Source: Sinorhizobium alkalisoli (GTDB lineage: Bacteria > Pseudomonadota > Alphaproteobacteria > Rhizobiales > Rhizobiaceae). Taken from it: a stretch of DNA of 64,000 nucleotides. The translations under genes and the position numbers were made by a program. The stretch is from the NCBI RefSeq assembly GCF_008932245.1, contig NZ_CP034909.1, forward strand, positions 1,426,001 through 1,490,000, written 5' to 3'. The notes below the pieces were generated by a model. It did no database searches and was not told where the DNA came from. It saw only the letters and a list, made by a program, of their open reading frames with translations. Positions 55,350 to 64,000 of the stretch are shown piece after piece. Numbering within the stretch: the first letter of the stretch is position 1; each line of letters opens with the position of its first letter.

Positions 55350-56489
55350 TTGGAAAGTATCTCCCGTTTGAAACATACGCCTCTGCACGCGCTCCATCTG
55401 TCGCTGGGCGCGCGCATGGTGCCTTTCGCCGGCTACGAGATGCCGGTGCAATATCATGAGGGCGTACTCAAGGAGCACCTGCACACCCGCGCGGCCGCCG
55501 GCCTCTTCGATGTCTCCCATATGGGGCAAATCGCCATCCGCCCCCGCTCGGGCCGGATTGCCGATGCGGCTCTGGCGCTCGAAAGGCTGGTGCCGGTAGA
55601 TGTGTTGGGTCTTGCGGAAGGCCGCCAGCGCTACGCGCTTTTCACCAACGACCAAGGCGGAATCCTCGACGACCTGATGATCGCCAACCGCGGTGACCAT
55701 CTCTACCTCATCGTCAACGCCGCCTGCAAGGCGGCCGACTTCGAGCATTTGCAGCGCGGACTTGGCGACAGCTGTCTCGTGACGATACTGAACGATCGCG
55801 CGCTCATAGCGCTGCAAGGTCCCCGAGCCGAGGCGGTGCTCGGTGAACTGTGGGCAGACATCGCCTCCATGCGCTTCATGGATGTCGCGGAAGCGGACCT
55901 CCACGACGTCGCCTGCATCATTTCCCGCTCCGGCTATACCGGTGAAGACGGCTTCGAGATCTCAATTCCCATTGCCTCGGCGGTCGATGTGGCGCAACGT
56001 CTGCTCGAGCATCCGGACGTGATGCCGATCGGTCTCGGCGCCCGCGACTCGCTGCGCCTGGAAGCGGGCCTCTGCCTTTACGGCAACGACATAGACACGG
56101 AAACGACACCGGTCGAAGCTGCGCTCGAATGGGCGATCCAGAAGAGCCGCCGCTCCGGTGGCGACCGGGCCGGCGGCTTCCCCGGCGCAGACCGTATCCT
56201 TGCCGAATTCACGGACGGTGCCAGCCGGCGCCGCGTCGGGCTTAGGCCGGATGGGCGCGCGCCGGTGCGCGGTGGCGTGAAACTCTTTGCCGATCCGGAG
56301 GGCACGGTCGCCGCCGGCACGGTGACCTCGGGCGGTTTCGGTCCGAGCGTCGATGCCCCGGTTGCCATGGGCTATGTCGATACCGCCCACGCCCTAAGCG
56401 GCACCAAGCTCTTTGCGGAGGTGCGCGGCAAATACCTGCCCGTCACGGTGTCCGCCCTGCCCTTCATCCAACAAACCTACAAACGCTGA
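55350..56489 (+). CDS. gcvT: Aminomethyltransferase (glycine cleavage T protein)
   Basis: A 379-residue GcvT that takes the aminomethyl group from lipoyl-GcvH and gives methylene-tetrahydrofolate and ammonia. The start is TTG at 55350, seven bases after GGAGG, giving LKHTPLHALHLSLGARMVPFAGYEMPVQY. Other blocks are GLFDVSHMGQI, QGGILDDLMIA and SRSGYTGEDGFEI, plus the C-terminal LRPDGRAPVRGG. First gene of gcvT-gcvH-gcvP, 69 bases past the riboswitch core. Confidence 0.97.
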   Translation: MESISRLKHTPLHALHLSLGARMVPFAGYEMPVQYHEGVLKEHLHTRAAAGLFDVSHMGQIAIRPRSGRIADAALALERLVPVDVLGLAEGRQRYALFTNDQGGILDDLMIANRGDHLYLIVNAACKAADFEHLQRGLGDSCLVTILNDRALIALQGPRAEAVLGELWADIASMRFMDVAEADLHDVACIISRSGYTGEDGFEISIPIASAVDVAQRLLEHPDVMPIGLGARDSLRLEAGLCLYGNDIDTETTPVEAALEWAIQKSRRSGGDRAGGFPGADRILAEFTDGASRRRVGLRPDGRAPVRGGVKLFADPEGTVAAGTVTSGGFGPSVDAPVAMGYVDTAHALSGTKLFAEVRGKYLPVTVSALPFIQQTYKR

Positions 56490-56504
56490 CCAGGAGAAGC
56501 ACGC

Positions 56505-56867
56505 ATGCTGAAATTTACCGAGGAACACGAGTGGCTGAAGATCGACGGCGGCGTTGCAACGGTCGGCATCACCGAACATGCAGCCGGCCAACTGGGCGAT
56601 CTCGTCTTCGTGGAGCTGCCGGAGGTTGGCGCGACCTTCTCCAAGGGCGACTCGGTCGCGACCGTCGAATCGGTCAAGGCCGCGTCCGACGTCTATTGTC
56701 CGCTCGACGGCGAGATCGTCGAAATCAATCAGGCGATCGTCGACGACCCCGCGCTCGTCAACAGCGACCCACAGGGCAAAGCCTGGTTCTTCAAGCTCAA
56801 GCTCGCCGATGCGAATTCGGCCGATGCCCTTCTCGATGAAGCGGCCTACATGGAGCTTGTCGGCTGA
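56505..56867 (+). CDS. gcvH: Glycine cleavage H protein
   Basis: A 120-residue GcvH, the lipoyl carrier that shuttles the aminomethyl group between GcvP and GcvT. Begins [21 protein letters not shown]. The lipoylated residue is Lys58 in [24 protein letters not shown] precedes the ATG. Its stop overlaps the gcvP start by one base. Confidence 0.98.
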   Translation: MLKFTEEHEWLKIDGGVATVGITEHAAGQLGDLVFVELPEVGATFSKGDSVATVESVKAASDVYCPLDGEIVEINQAIVDDPALVNSDPQGKAWFFKLKLADANSADALLDEAAYMELVG

Positions 56868-59731
56868 TGAGCATGCCAAAGGACTTTACCTTTACTGACT
56901 ACAAGCCCTACGATTTCGCCAATCGGCGCCATATCGGTCCTTCCCCGGCCGAAATGGAGGAGATGCTGAAAGTCGTCGGCTATCCGAGCCTCGATGCGTT
57001 GATCGACGACACAGTCCCGGCCTCGATCCGGCAGAAAACGTCGCTCTCCTGGGGAGCGGCGATGACGGAGCGCGAGGCGCTCGACAAGCTGCGCGAAACG
57101 GCAAACCGCAACGAGAAGCGCGTCTCGCTGATCGGCCAGGGCTATTACGGCACGATCACGCCGCCGGTTATCCAGCGCAACATCCTGGAGAACCCGGCCT
57201 GGTACACCGCCTACACGCCCTACCAGCCGGAAATCAGCCAGGGCCGGCTCGAAGCCCTGCTCAACTATCAGACGATGGTCTGCGACCTGACAGGCCTCGA
57301 CGTCGCCAATGCGTCGCTGCTCGACGAGGCGACAGCGGCGGCGGAAGCCATGGCCATGGCCGAGCGCGTCGCCAAGTCGAAGTCGAAGACCTTCTTCGTC
57401 GACGAGAACTGCCATCCCCAGACGATCGCATTGCTGCAGACGCGTGCGGAGCCCCTTGGCTGGCAGCTCGTCTTCGGCGATCCCTTCAAGGACTTGGAAC
57501 CCGCCACCGTCTTTGGCGCCATCTTTCAATATCCCGGCACCTACGGCCACGTTCACGATTTCTCGGACCTGATCGCCAGGCTTCACGAGCAGGGCGCGAT
57601 TGCGGCGATTGCCGCCGATCCGCTGGCGCTGGCATTGCTGAAGTCCCCCGGTGAGATGGGCGCGGATATCGCCGTCGGTTCGACCCAGCGCTTCGGCGTG
57701 CCGGTCGGCTATGGCGGGCCGCACGCCGCCTATATGGCCGTCAAGGATGCCTACAAACGGTCCATGCCCGGTCGCCTCGTCGGCGTCTCGGTCGATTCAC
57801 GCGGGAACCGGGCGTATCGGCTGTCGCTTCAGACGCGCGAACAGCACATCCGCCGGGAAAAGGCGACCTCCAACATCTGCACCGCCCAGGTGCTGCTCGC
57901 AGTCATGGCGTCGATGTACGCCGTCTTCCACGGCCCGGAGGGCATCAAGGCAATCGCCCAGGGCGTGCATCAGAAGACCGTGCGACTTGCCATGGGCCTC
58001 GAAAAGCTCGGCTATGAGGTCGAGCCGGATCTCTTCTTCGACACGATCACCGTAGAGGTCGGCAAGCTGCAGGGCGTCATCCTGAAGGCGGCCGTCGCCG
58101 AGGAAGTGAACCTGCGCAAGATCGGCTCGACCAAGATCGGCATCAGCCTCGACGAACGGTCGCGGCCGGTGACGCTGGAGGCGGTGTGGCGCGCATTCGG
58201 CGGCGATTTCAAGGTCGAGGAGTTCGAGCCCGGTTACCGGCTGCCGGAGCCGTTGCTGCGCACCGGCGAATATCTCACCCATCCGATCTTCCATATGAAC
58301 CGCGCCGAGAGCGAGATGACGCGCTATATGCGCCGCCTCGCCGACCGCGATCTCGCGCTCGACCGCGCCATGATCCCGCTTGGCTCCTGCACGATGAAGC
58401 TCAATGCGACGGCGGAAATGCTGCCGATCACCTGGCCGGAATTTTCGGAGATCCACCCCTTCGCGCCCACCGACCAGGCGCTCGGCTACCGGCATATGAT
58501 CGAGGACCTGTCGGAAAAACTCTGCGCCATCACGGGCTATGATGCGATTTCGATGCAGCCGAACTCGGGCGCTCAGGGCGAGTATGCCGGATTGCTTGCG
58601 ATCCGCGCCTATCACATCGCCAACGGCGATGCACATCGTGAGGTCTGCCTGATTCCGACCTCGGCGCATGGCACCAATCCCGCCTCCGCGAATATGGCCG
58701 GCATGAAAGTCGTGGTCGTCAAGGTGAGCGACATCGGCGAGATCGACATGGACGATTTCCGCGCCAAGGCGGAACAGTATTCGGACACTCTCTCCTGCTG
58801 CATGATCACCTATCCTTCGACGCACGGTGTCTTCGAGGAGAATGTGCGCGAAGTCTGCGATATCGTTCACAAGCACGGCGGGCAGGTCTATCTGGACGGC
58901 GCCAACATGAACGCCATGGTCGGCCTCGCCCGGCCCGGCGACATCGGCTCGGACGTCAGCCACCTCAATCTGCACAAGACCTTCTGTATTCCGCATGGCG
59001 GAGGCGGTCCCGGCATGGGTCCGATCGGCGTCAAGGCGCATCTTATTCCCTTCCTCCCCGGACATCCGGAAACCGACAGGAACGACGGCACGGTCTCAGC
59101 CGCCCCCTTCGGTTCGGCGTCGATCTTGCCGATCTCGTGGAGCTATTGCCTGATGATGGGCGGGGAAGGCCTGACCCAGGCGACCAAGGTGGCGATCCTC
59201 AATGCCAACTACGTCGCCGCGCGGCTGAAGGACGCCTATGACGTGCTCTACAAATCCGCGAAGGGCCGCGTCGCGCATGAGTGTATCATCGACACGCGTC
59301 CGCTCGCCGAAAGCGCCGGCGTCACCGTGGACGATGTCGCCAAGCGGCTGATCGACTGCGGTTTCCATGCGCCGACGATGAGTTGGCCAGTTGCCGGCAC
59401 GCTGATGATCGAACCGACCGAATCCGAGACGAAGGCGGAGCTCGACCGTTTCTGTGATGCGATGCTGGCCATCCGCGAGGAGGCCCGCGCCATCGAGGAA
59501 GGCCGGATGGACCGCGACAACAATCCGCTGAAGAATGCGCCGCACACGGTCGAGGACCTCGTCGGCGACTGGAACCGGCCCTACTCTCGCGAGCAGGCCT
59601 GCTTCCCGCCAGGCGCCTTCCGTGTCGACAAATATTGGTCGCCGGTCAACCGCGTCGACAACGTCTATGGCGACCGCCATCTCATCTGCACTTGCCCGCC
59701 GATCGAAAGCTACGCGGAAGCGGCGGAGTGA
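56867..59731 (+). CDS. gcvP: Glycine dehydrogenase (decarboxylating), P protein
   Basis: A 954-residue fused P protein that decarboxylates glycine on PLP and loads the rest on GcvH. The PLP lysine is Lys704 in [17 protein letters not shown]. The N-terminal half resembles the regulatory subunit ([33 protein letters not shown]), and the ends match other rhizobial GcvP proteins. The start ATG (56867) shares one base with the gcvH stop; a second ATG follows at 56873. A terminator and a RIME-like repeat end the operon. Confidence 0.98.
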   Translation: MSMPKDFTFTDYKPYDFANRRHIGPSPAEMEEMLKVVGYPSLDALIDDTVPASIRQKTSLSWGAAMTEREALDKLRETANRNEKRVSLIGQGYYGTITPPVIQRNILENPAWYTAYTPYQPEISQGRLEALLNYQTMVCDLTGLDVANASLLDEATAAAEAMAMAERVAKSKSKTFFVDENCHPQTIALLQTRAEPLGWQLVFGDPFKDLEPATVFGAIFQYPGTYGHVHDFSDLIARLHEQGAIAAIAADPLALALLKSPGEMGADIAVGSTQRFGVPVGYGGPHAAYMAVKDAYKRSMPGRLVGVSVDSRGNRAYRLSLQTREQHIRREKATSNICTAQVLLAVMASMYAVFHGPEGIKAIAQGVHQKTVRLAMGLEKLGYEVEPDLFFDTITVEVGKLQGVILKAAVAEEVNLRKIGSTKIGISLDERSRPVTLEAVWRAFGGDFKVEEFEPGYRLPEPLLRTGEYLTHPIFHMNRAESEMTRYMRRLADRDLALDRAMIPLGSCTMKLNATAEMLPITWPEFSEIHPFAPTDQALGYRHMIEDLSEKLCAITGYDAISMQPNSGAQGEYAGLLAIRAYHIANGDAHREVCLIPTSAHGTNPASANMAGMKVVVVKVSDIGEIDMDDFRAKAEQYSDTLSCCMITYPSTHGVFEENVREVCDIVHKHGGQVYLDGANMNAMVGLARPGDIGSDVSHLNLHKTFCIPHGGGGPGMGPIGVKAHLIPFLPGHPETDRNDGTVSAAPFGSASILPISWSYCLMMGGEGLTQATKVAILNANYVAARLKDAYDVLYKSAKGRVAHECIIDTRPLAESAGVTVDDVAKRLIDCGFHAPTMSWPVAGTLMIEPTESETKAELDRFCDAMLAIREEARAIEEGRMDRDNNPLKNAPHTVEDLVGDWNRPYSREQACFPPGAFRVDKYWSPVNRVDNVYGDRHLICTCPPIESYAEAAE

Positions 59732-59745
59732 AATATATCAGTGAC

Positions 59746-59769
59746 GGGGGCGTGCCTTGGTACGCCCCC
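59746..59769 (+). terminator. Terminator after gcvP
   Basis: GGGGGCGT (59746-59753) pairs with ACGCCCCC (59762-59769) with an eight-base loop; the tail is C-AATTAT, without a strong T-run. Confidence 0.6.
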
Positions 59770-59856
59770 CAATTATCGCCACGCAATGGTCGCTGCAGCA
59801 CTTGTTGCCTGTGTTTGTCCTTGAGCCGGGGTCGATCGAAGGAGACATACTGTAAG
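59770..59856. repeat. RIME-like intergenic repeat, copy 4
   Basis: CGCAATGGTCGCTGCAGCAC, then TTGTTGCCTGTGTTTGTCCTT, GGTCGATCGAAGGAGACAT. It follows the gcvP terminator and matches the core blocks of the other copies; the far-left GCGCCGCG block is missing. Confidence 0.5.
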
Positions 59857-59888
59857 GACAATGATGGCAACCAGCATCGGTCAATCCG

Positions 59889-60971
59889 TCAATCCGTCGA
59901 GACGTTGTCAGACGATGCGTCGCCCACACAGGGCAACCTGAAACTGTCGCTGAACAACTGACCGAGATCGAGCGTCGAGCGTACGCCAAGGTCATCGAAA
60001 TGCTCGTTGAGAAAGCGTTCCGCCCAGGCCCGTCCGCGCTCCATGAGATAGACGAGATAGCTCCATTCGGCCGTGAATTTGCTTGAGGCGCTAAGGAGCT
60101 CTGTCTCCTCGTGCGCGCGGATCAGGTGAACGTAGCTGTCCCGATAACGCTCGGATTCGAGCCCTTCCGCCTCGATCAGCTCGTGCAGGAGGTGGATGGA
60201 ACGCAACTCCTTCAGGAGCGCTGCATTGAAGGTCACTTCGTTCAGTCGATTGATGATTGCCCGGCCGGTCGTCGGCAGTTCCTCGCGGACAAGCGGATTG
60301 ATCTGGACGATTACGATGTCTCGGGTGGCGCGGTCGTCGACGAGCGGATAGAGCGCGGGATTGCCGATATAGCCGCCATCCCAATAGGCCTCGCCGTCGA
60401 TCTCGACCGCCCTGAACAGGTACGGCAGGCAGGCGGACGCCATGACGGTGTCGACCGACAGGTCGGGCTGCGTAAACTCCTTGGCCCGGCCCGTGCGCAC
60501 GTTGGTCGCGGTGACGAACACCTTCAGGCTGGAGCACCGATTGACTGCGTCGAAATCGATTGTGTCGGCGATCAGGTCGCGCAGAGGATTGATGTCGAAC
60601 GGGTTCAGTTCATAGGGAGAGAACTGGCGCGTGAACTGTTCGAACCAGAGATAGGCCGGGGAGTGGTCGAGACTGTAATTGTTGGACATGCGGTCCCAAA
60701 GCGTGCGCTGCAGCGGAGACCAGCGCGCAGCGTCGCTCACCGCCTTCCAGAATGCAGCCAGCGCATCGCGTCCACCATCCACCCCCCCTTTCTCGAGGCC
60801 ATCCGCAAGCATGACCGCATTCATAGCGCCCGCGCTCGTCCCGCTGATGCTGCAGATGCCGATGCGACTGTCTTCCAACAGCCGATCCAGCACCCCCCAG
60901 GTCAAAGCACCATGGGACCCGCCACCCTGCAGCGCCAGATCGATGTGCTTTCGTGTCACTTGGTCGGGCAT
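59889..60971 (-). CDS. Patatin-like phospholipase
   Basis: A 360-residue lipid acyl hydrolase of the patatin family, cytoplasmic or peripheral membrane. The oxyanion loop is LQGGGSHGALTWG, the nucleophile Ser46 lies in GTSAG, and the dyad Asp198 in WDGGYIGNP completes the site. The frame is similar in size to alphaproteobacterial patatin homologues; the C-terminal region (SYLVYLMERGRAWAERFLNEHF) is typical of these. No signal peptide. Single gene. Confidence 0.94.
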   Translation of the reverse strand: MPDQVTRKHIDLALQGGGSHGALTWGVLDRLLEDSRIGICSISGTSAGAMNAVMLADGLEKGGVDGGRDALAAFWKAVSDAARWSPLQRTLWDRMSNNYSLDHSPAYLWFEQFTRQFSPYELNPFDINPLRDLIADTIDFDAVNRCSSLKVFVTATNVRTGRAKEFTQPDLSVDTVMASACLPYLFRAVEIDGEAYWDGGYIGNPALYPLVDDRATRDIVIVQINPLVREELPTTGRAIINRLNEVTFNAALLKELRSIHLLHELIEAEGLESERYRDSYVHLIRAHEETELLSASSKFTAEWSYLVYLMERGRAWAERFLNEHFDDLGVRSTLDLGQLFSDSFRLPCVGDASSDNVSTD

Positions 60972-61291
60972 GGTGTCACGGCTTGGTCAACAGCCGCGCA
61001 CGGCACGGGCGGTGAAAATTTACCTTCGAAGCAGCGCCGTCAGTCGAAGCCGGTCCAAATGGCGACATCTTTCCTCTCGCGAAAAAGTTGCTGCCCTGCG
61101 CCCGGATTGAACTCTATGCGAGATGGCAATCATCCTCAAGTCCTCACAGGTCCGTCAATCTGAGCGTCATGCTTTTCGAGAATCGGATCCGATCATTGGG
61201 CCGATAAATCGTCCTCGGCTTAGCTGAGCATGTGCCGAACTTCTCATTCGGGTGGATTGTAGACGTCTGCGCACTGCGCTAGCTTCAGGCA
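60972..61291. other. Intergenic region, divergent
   Basis: About 320 bases between the patatin-like and FMN reductase genes. No gene or notable repeat was seen. Confidence 0.4.
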
Positions 61292-61852
61292 ATGAAGATA
61301 CTTGCAGTTTCCGGCAGCGCCCGCCGGTTGTCCACCAACACGGCATTGTTGAGGGCAATGCAAGCCATCGCTCCCGGCGACATCGCTATCACAGTCTTTG
61401 ACGACATAGCGGATTTGCCCGTCTTCTCACCTGATCAGGAAGGTCCGAACCTGCCCGATAGCATTCGGCTTTTCATGCAGAAGATTTCCGACAGCGACGG
61501 ACTTGTCATATCCAGCCCCGAATATGTCCGTAACATACCCGGAGGCTTGAAAAATGCGATTGATTGGCTCGTGTCCGGGGATCAGATCATCGGCAAGCCT
61601 ATAGCCCTTGTTCACGCCTCCCATCGGGGAGACGACATGCTGACAGTGCTGCGAACAGTGCTTTCGACCCTAAGTTCCAATTTCAACGAGGACCTTTTCC
61701 TCCGACTTCCAGTGATGAAGGAGACGCCGGAATCGATTCTGGAAATTCTCAAGATTCCTGCCAATCGACATATGGCTGAAAGCTTCCTCCGCGACTTCGC
61801 TTCCTTCTGCCGAAATCAAGGAAGCCAGAAGCCGGACTCGATAGCACGCTAA
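61292..61852 (+). CDS. NADPH-dependent FMN reductase
   Basis: A 186-residue flavodoxin-like protein. The phosphate-binding loop GSARRLSTNTALL near residue 8 and SPEYVRNIPGGLKNAIDWL near residue 75 are the signatures of the FMN_red family (chromate/azo/quinone reductases). It reduces FMN, quinones or other oxidised small molecules with NAD(P)H. The gene is alone; the inverted repeat at its end may be a terminator. Confidence 0.92.
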   Translation: MKILAVSGSARRLSTNTALLRAMQAIAPGDIAITVFDDIADLPVFSPDQEGPNLPDSIRLFMQKISDSDGLVISSPEYVRNIPGGLKNAIDWLVSGDQIIGKPIALVHASHRGDDMLTVLRTVLSTLSSNFNEDLFLRLPVMKETPESILEILKIPANRHMAESFLRDFASFCRNQGSQKPDSIAR

Positions 61853-61866
61853 GTCAAAGTTAGCGT
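61846..61866 (+). terminator. Inverted repeat at the end of the FMN reductase gene
   Basis: ACGCTAA and TTAGCGT form perfect 7-base arms separated by seven bases. The left arm contains the stop codon. No T-run follows, so termination is uncertain. Confidence 0.35.
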
Positions 61867-62072
61867 CCAAGGTCAGCTACGGGTCGATTCTTCATGTCCC
61901 CCGAAGGACGCAGGAGGGAGGAAAAATGCCCTGCGTTCGCCGGAGGCTTTCGCACGCCTTCCCCGGGACATGATCGGCCCCGGCGCCAGCCAAAACCAAG
62001 TGCAACGCCGGCATCCGAAACCCTACTCAAAAGCGGTCCCTCAGCTTGTCGCGACGAACCGCGCAGTTGCAT

Positions 62073-62972
62073 TCAGGTCGTGAACTGCGGCAATGCAGCC
62101 GCCAACGCGTTGACAGCCAGACGAACCTTCACCGGCAGGTGAGGTGTCGGGAGCCATACTGCGAAGGCATCGTAAAGAAAGCCCGGCTCATCAGGCAATA
62201 GTTCGACAAGCGCGCCAGCCTGAATGCGCCCACGAACCAGCCAATAAGGGAGCCAGGCCAGCCCCATGCCGGCGGTTGCGACATCGGCGATCGCATCGAG
62301 GTCATCGAGACGCAGACGGTGAAGTGGCGTGACCTCCACGGGCGGCTGGCCATTGCGCGGAAACAACCACGGGGGAACAGGCCCCGACCGACGGTAGACG
62401 ATGGCATGGTGACTGCTGAGGTCCCCTGTCCGCAGTGGCCGGCCGTGCGCCTTGAGATAGGATGGCGACGCGCAGACGACCATGCGCTGGCGCGCGATGC
62501 GACGCGCTATCACCCCGGCTTTGTCCTCCAGGGTGCCCGTCCGGATTGCCAGATCGTAGCCATCCTCCGCGAGATCGACGATGCGGTCGTTGAGCGACAG
62601 ATCAAGTTCCAGCGCAGGATATTGCTGCGCGAGCTCCAATAATATGGGGGTGACGCAGCGCCGGCCGAAATGCACAGGCATGGTGACGCGCAGCCTTCCG
62701 CGCGGCTCGGAGAGTTGATCGGCCGCGAGTGCATCCGCAGCATCGGCCTCTGCGAGCACCACTCGGCAGCGTTCATAATAGGCGCGCCCGAAGTCCGTCA
62801 GGCTCTGACGGCGCGTGGTCCGGTTGATGAGCCGCACTCCCAGGCGTTCTTCAAGAAACCGGACATGCTTGCCGACCATCGGTCCGGATAGATCGAGCGC
62901 CGTCGCGGCGGCCGCGAACGAGCCTAAGTCGACGGCTTTGACGAATACAGCCATGCTGGTGAGGCGATCCAT
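62073..62972 (-). CDS. LysR family transcriptional regulator
   Basis: A 299-residue LysR regulator. The winged helix is MDRLTSMAVFVKAVDLGSFAAAATALDLSGPMVGKHVRFLEERLG, with INRTTRRQSLTDFGRAYYER; the remainder is the substrate-sensing domain. The start at 62972 is the family-typical one; 62984 is possible. It is divergent from a quinone-oxidoreductase-like gene, the common arrangement in which LysR controls its neighbour. A and T-rich half-sites for LysR lie in the 102-base gap but none can be singled out. Confidence 0.93.
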   Translation of the reverse strand: MDRLTSMAVFVKAVDLGSFAAAATALDLSGPMVGKHVRFLEERLGVRLINRTTRRQSLTDFGRAYYERCRVVLAEADAADALAADQLSEPRGRLRVTMPVHFGRRCVTPILLELAQQYPALELDLSLNDRIVDLAEDGYDLAIRTGTLEDKAGVIARRIARQRMVVCASPSYLKAHGRPLRTGDLSSHHAIVYRRSGPVPPWLFPRNGQPPVEVTPLHRLRLDDLDAIADVATAGMGLAWLPYWLVRGRIQAGALVELLPDEPGFLYDAFAVWLPTPHLPVKVRLAVNALAAALPQFTT

Positions 62973-63074
62973 ATTCAAAACCATTCGTTTCTACTGTTCT
63001 GCCAACAAGGCCATTTATCCTCTCATTTGTCACTGGCATAGCTTATTCTGTTCAAATATTTTGGAGTTGTGGTG

Positions 63075-64000
63075 ATGGCGCGTATTGTTCGCATTTATCA
63101 GCATGGTGGTCCCGAGGTTCTGCGCATCGAGAGCGTCGATGTTTCGGGACCGGGTCGGGGTGAGGTTCAAATCCGTGTCAAGGCGCTAGGCCTCAACCGG
63201 GCGGAAGCGTTGCTGCGTTCGGGCTTCTACATCGAAACGCCGACGTTGCCCGCCGGTCTCGGCCTTGAAGCAGCGGGCATTGTCGAAACGGTTGGGGAAG
63301 GCGTGGACGGATTCGTGCCCGGCGACGCCGTCAGCGTCGTGCCACCGCTATCGATGATCCGCTGGCCAGCCTATGGCGAGCTTGCCACCTTTCCCGCCGA
63401 GCTCGTAGTCAAGCACCCACCATCGCTCAGCTGGGAAGCGGCGGCAGCCGTCTGGATGCAATATCTCACCGCCTACGGTGCGCTGATCGACATTGCCGGA
63501 CTGCGCAGGAAGGACTTTGTCGTCATTACCGCGGCATCGAGCAGTGTCGGACTTGCCGCGATCCAGATCGCCAACATCGTTGGCGCGAACGCCATCGCGG
63601 TCACGCGGGCATCTGGCAAGAAGCAGGCCTTGATTGAACTCGGCGCTGCCCACGTCATCGCTTCAGCGGAGGAAGATCTGGAAACCAGGCTGAAGGACAT
63701 AGCCGGCCCGGAGGGCGTCCGGGTCGTGTTCGATCCGGTCGGCGGCCCGATCTTCGAGCCTCTGACGGCCGCTATGTCAAGGGGAGGCATTCTCATCGAA
63801 TATGGCGGCTTGAGTCCTGAGCCGACCCCCTTTCCGCTGTTCACTGTGCTGAGCAAGTGCCTGACGCTGCGCGGCTACCTCGTCCACGAAGTCATCGGCG
63901 ATCCGGCGCGCTTGGAGGCCGCCAAGGCGTTCATTCTCGATGGGCTGATATCGGGTACGCTCCAGCCAGTCATCGCCAGAACCTTTGCCTTTGACCAGAT
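63075..64000 (+). CDS. Zinc-independent alcohol dehydrogenase / quinone oxidoreductase (3' end outside window)
   Basis: The reading frame is open from the ATG at 63075 to the window end (308 residues). It is a medium-chain dehydrogenase of the quinone oxidoreductase type: GGPEVLRIESVDV, LGLNRAEALLRSGFY, PAGLGLEAAGIVETVG, the Rossmann segment VVITAASSSVGLAAIQIA, and VVFDPVGGPIFEPL. No catalytic or structural zinc ligands are seen, as usual for this subgroup. It should reduce quinones or enones with NADPH, and is probably controlled by the divergent LysR protein. Only a short C-terminal part is missing. Confidence 0.93.
   Translation, partial: MARIVRIYQHGGPEVLRIESVDVSGPGRGEVQIRVKALGLNRAEALLRSGFYIETPTLPAGLGLEAAGIVETVGEGVDGFVPGDAVSVVPPLSMIRWPAYGELATFPAELVVKHPPSLSWEAAAAVWMQYLTAYGALIDIAGLRRKDFVVITAASSSVGLAAIQIANIVGANAIAVTRASGKKQALIELGAAHVIASAEEDLETRLKDIAGPEGVRVVFDPVGGPIFEPLTAAMSRGGILIEYGGLSPEPTPFPLFTVLSKCLTLRGYLVHEVIGDPARLEAAKAFILDGLISGTLQPVIARTFAFDQ

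Overview
The window reads as chromosomal DNA of an alphaproteobacterium of the order Rhizobiales, most likely a Sinorhizobium (Ensifer) close to S. meliloti. The clues are the high GC content, the gene order greA-lpsB/lpsE-lpsD-lpsC-lrp-trxB-lsrB, a tandem pair of AbcR-type small RNAs directly after lsrB, a GTTC-N7-GTTC LexA site between ssb and uvrA, a class II (B12-dependent) ribonucleotide reductase, and a dispersed RIME-like intergenic repeat seen four times. No tRNA, rRNA, IS element, prophage or CRISPR array was seen.

Layout. 1-2438: an ABC importer for peptide/metal-chelate type substrates (permease start and binding protein on the minus strand) faces a decayed COG0523 GTPase gene, with two Zur-like operators between them. 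2517-7588: an SDR enzyme, an L,D-transpeptidase, two lipoproteins, then a tight three-gene operon (isoprenylcysteine-methyltransferase-like membrane protein, lipoyl-less E2-type acyltransferase, SDR with a SEC-C tail). 7614-11539 (minus): coaD-ppiA-ppiB, a terminator, then queA-tgt for tRNA queuosine. 11764-16023: a tiny membrane protein, MATE and MFS exporters and a YpfJ-type zinc peptidase. 16406-20550: carB and greA, each preceded by a leader hairpin with a T-run. 20634-25152: LPS core glycosyltransferases and an Lrp-type regulator. 25598-28209: trxB, lsrB and the two small RNAs. 28388-37992: lytic transglycosylase, gyrA, marC-type gene, ssb, uvrA and a DUF72 gene. 38688-42479: nrdJ. 42914-46895: hypothetical genes, a UvrD-family helicase and a DMSP-lyase-like cupin that has lost metal ligands. 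47099-50068: a 989-residue protein that joins a SerC-like PLP aminotransferase to a SerA-like dehydrogenase.

50318-54897 is an accessory stretch of small genes: a truncated GcrA-like protein, two related micro-membrane proteins, two related micro-lipoproteins, a CHRD protein, and a copper-related pair (DUF1775-PCuAC fusion plus a small Cys-containing protein). 55119-59731 is the glycine cleavage operon gcvT-gcvH-gcvP behind a tandem glycine riboswitch. The right end has a patatin-like phospholipase, an FMN reductase, and a LysR regulator divergent from a quinone-oxidoreductase-like gene cut by the window edge.

The most unusual items are the SerC-SerA fusion, the Zur-like double operator beside a broken zinc GTPase gene, the acyltransferase/SDR-SEC-C operon, the paired micro-proteins, the metal-ligand-poor DMSP-lyase homologue and the hairpin in the greA leader.
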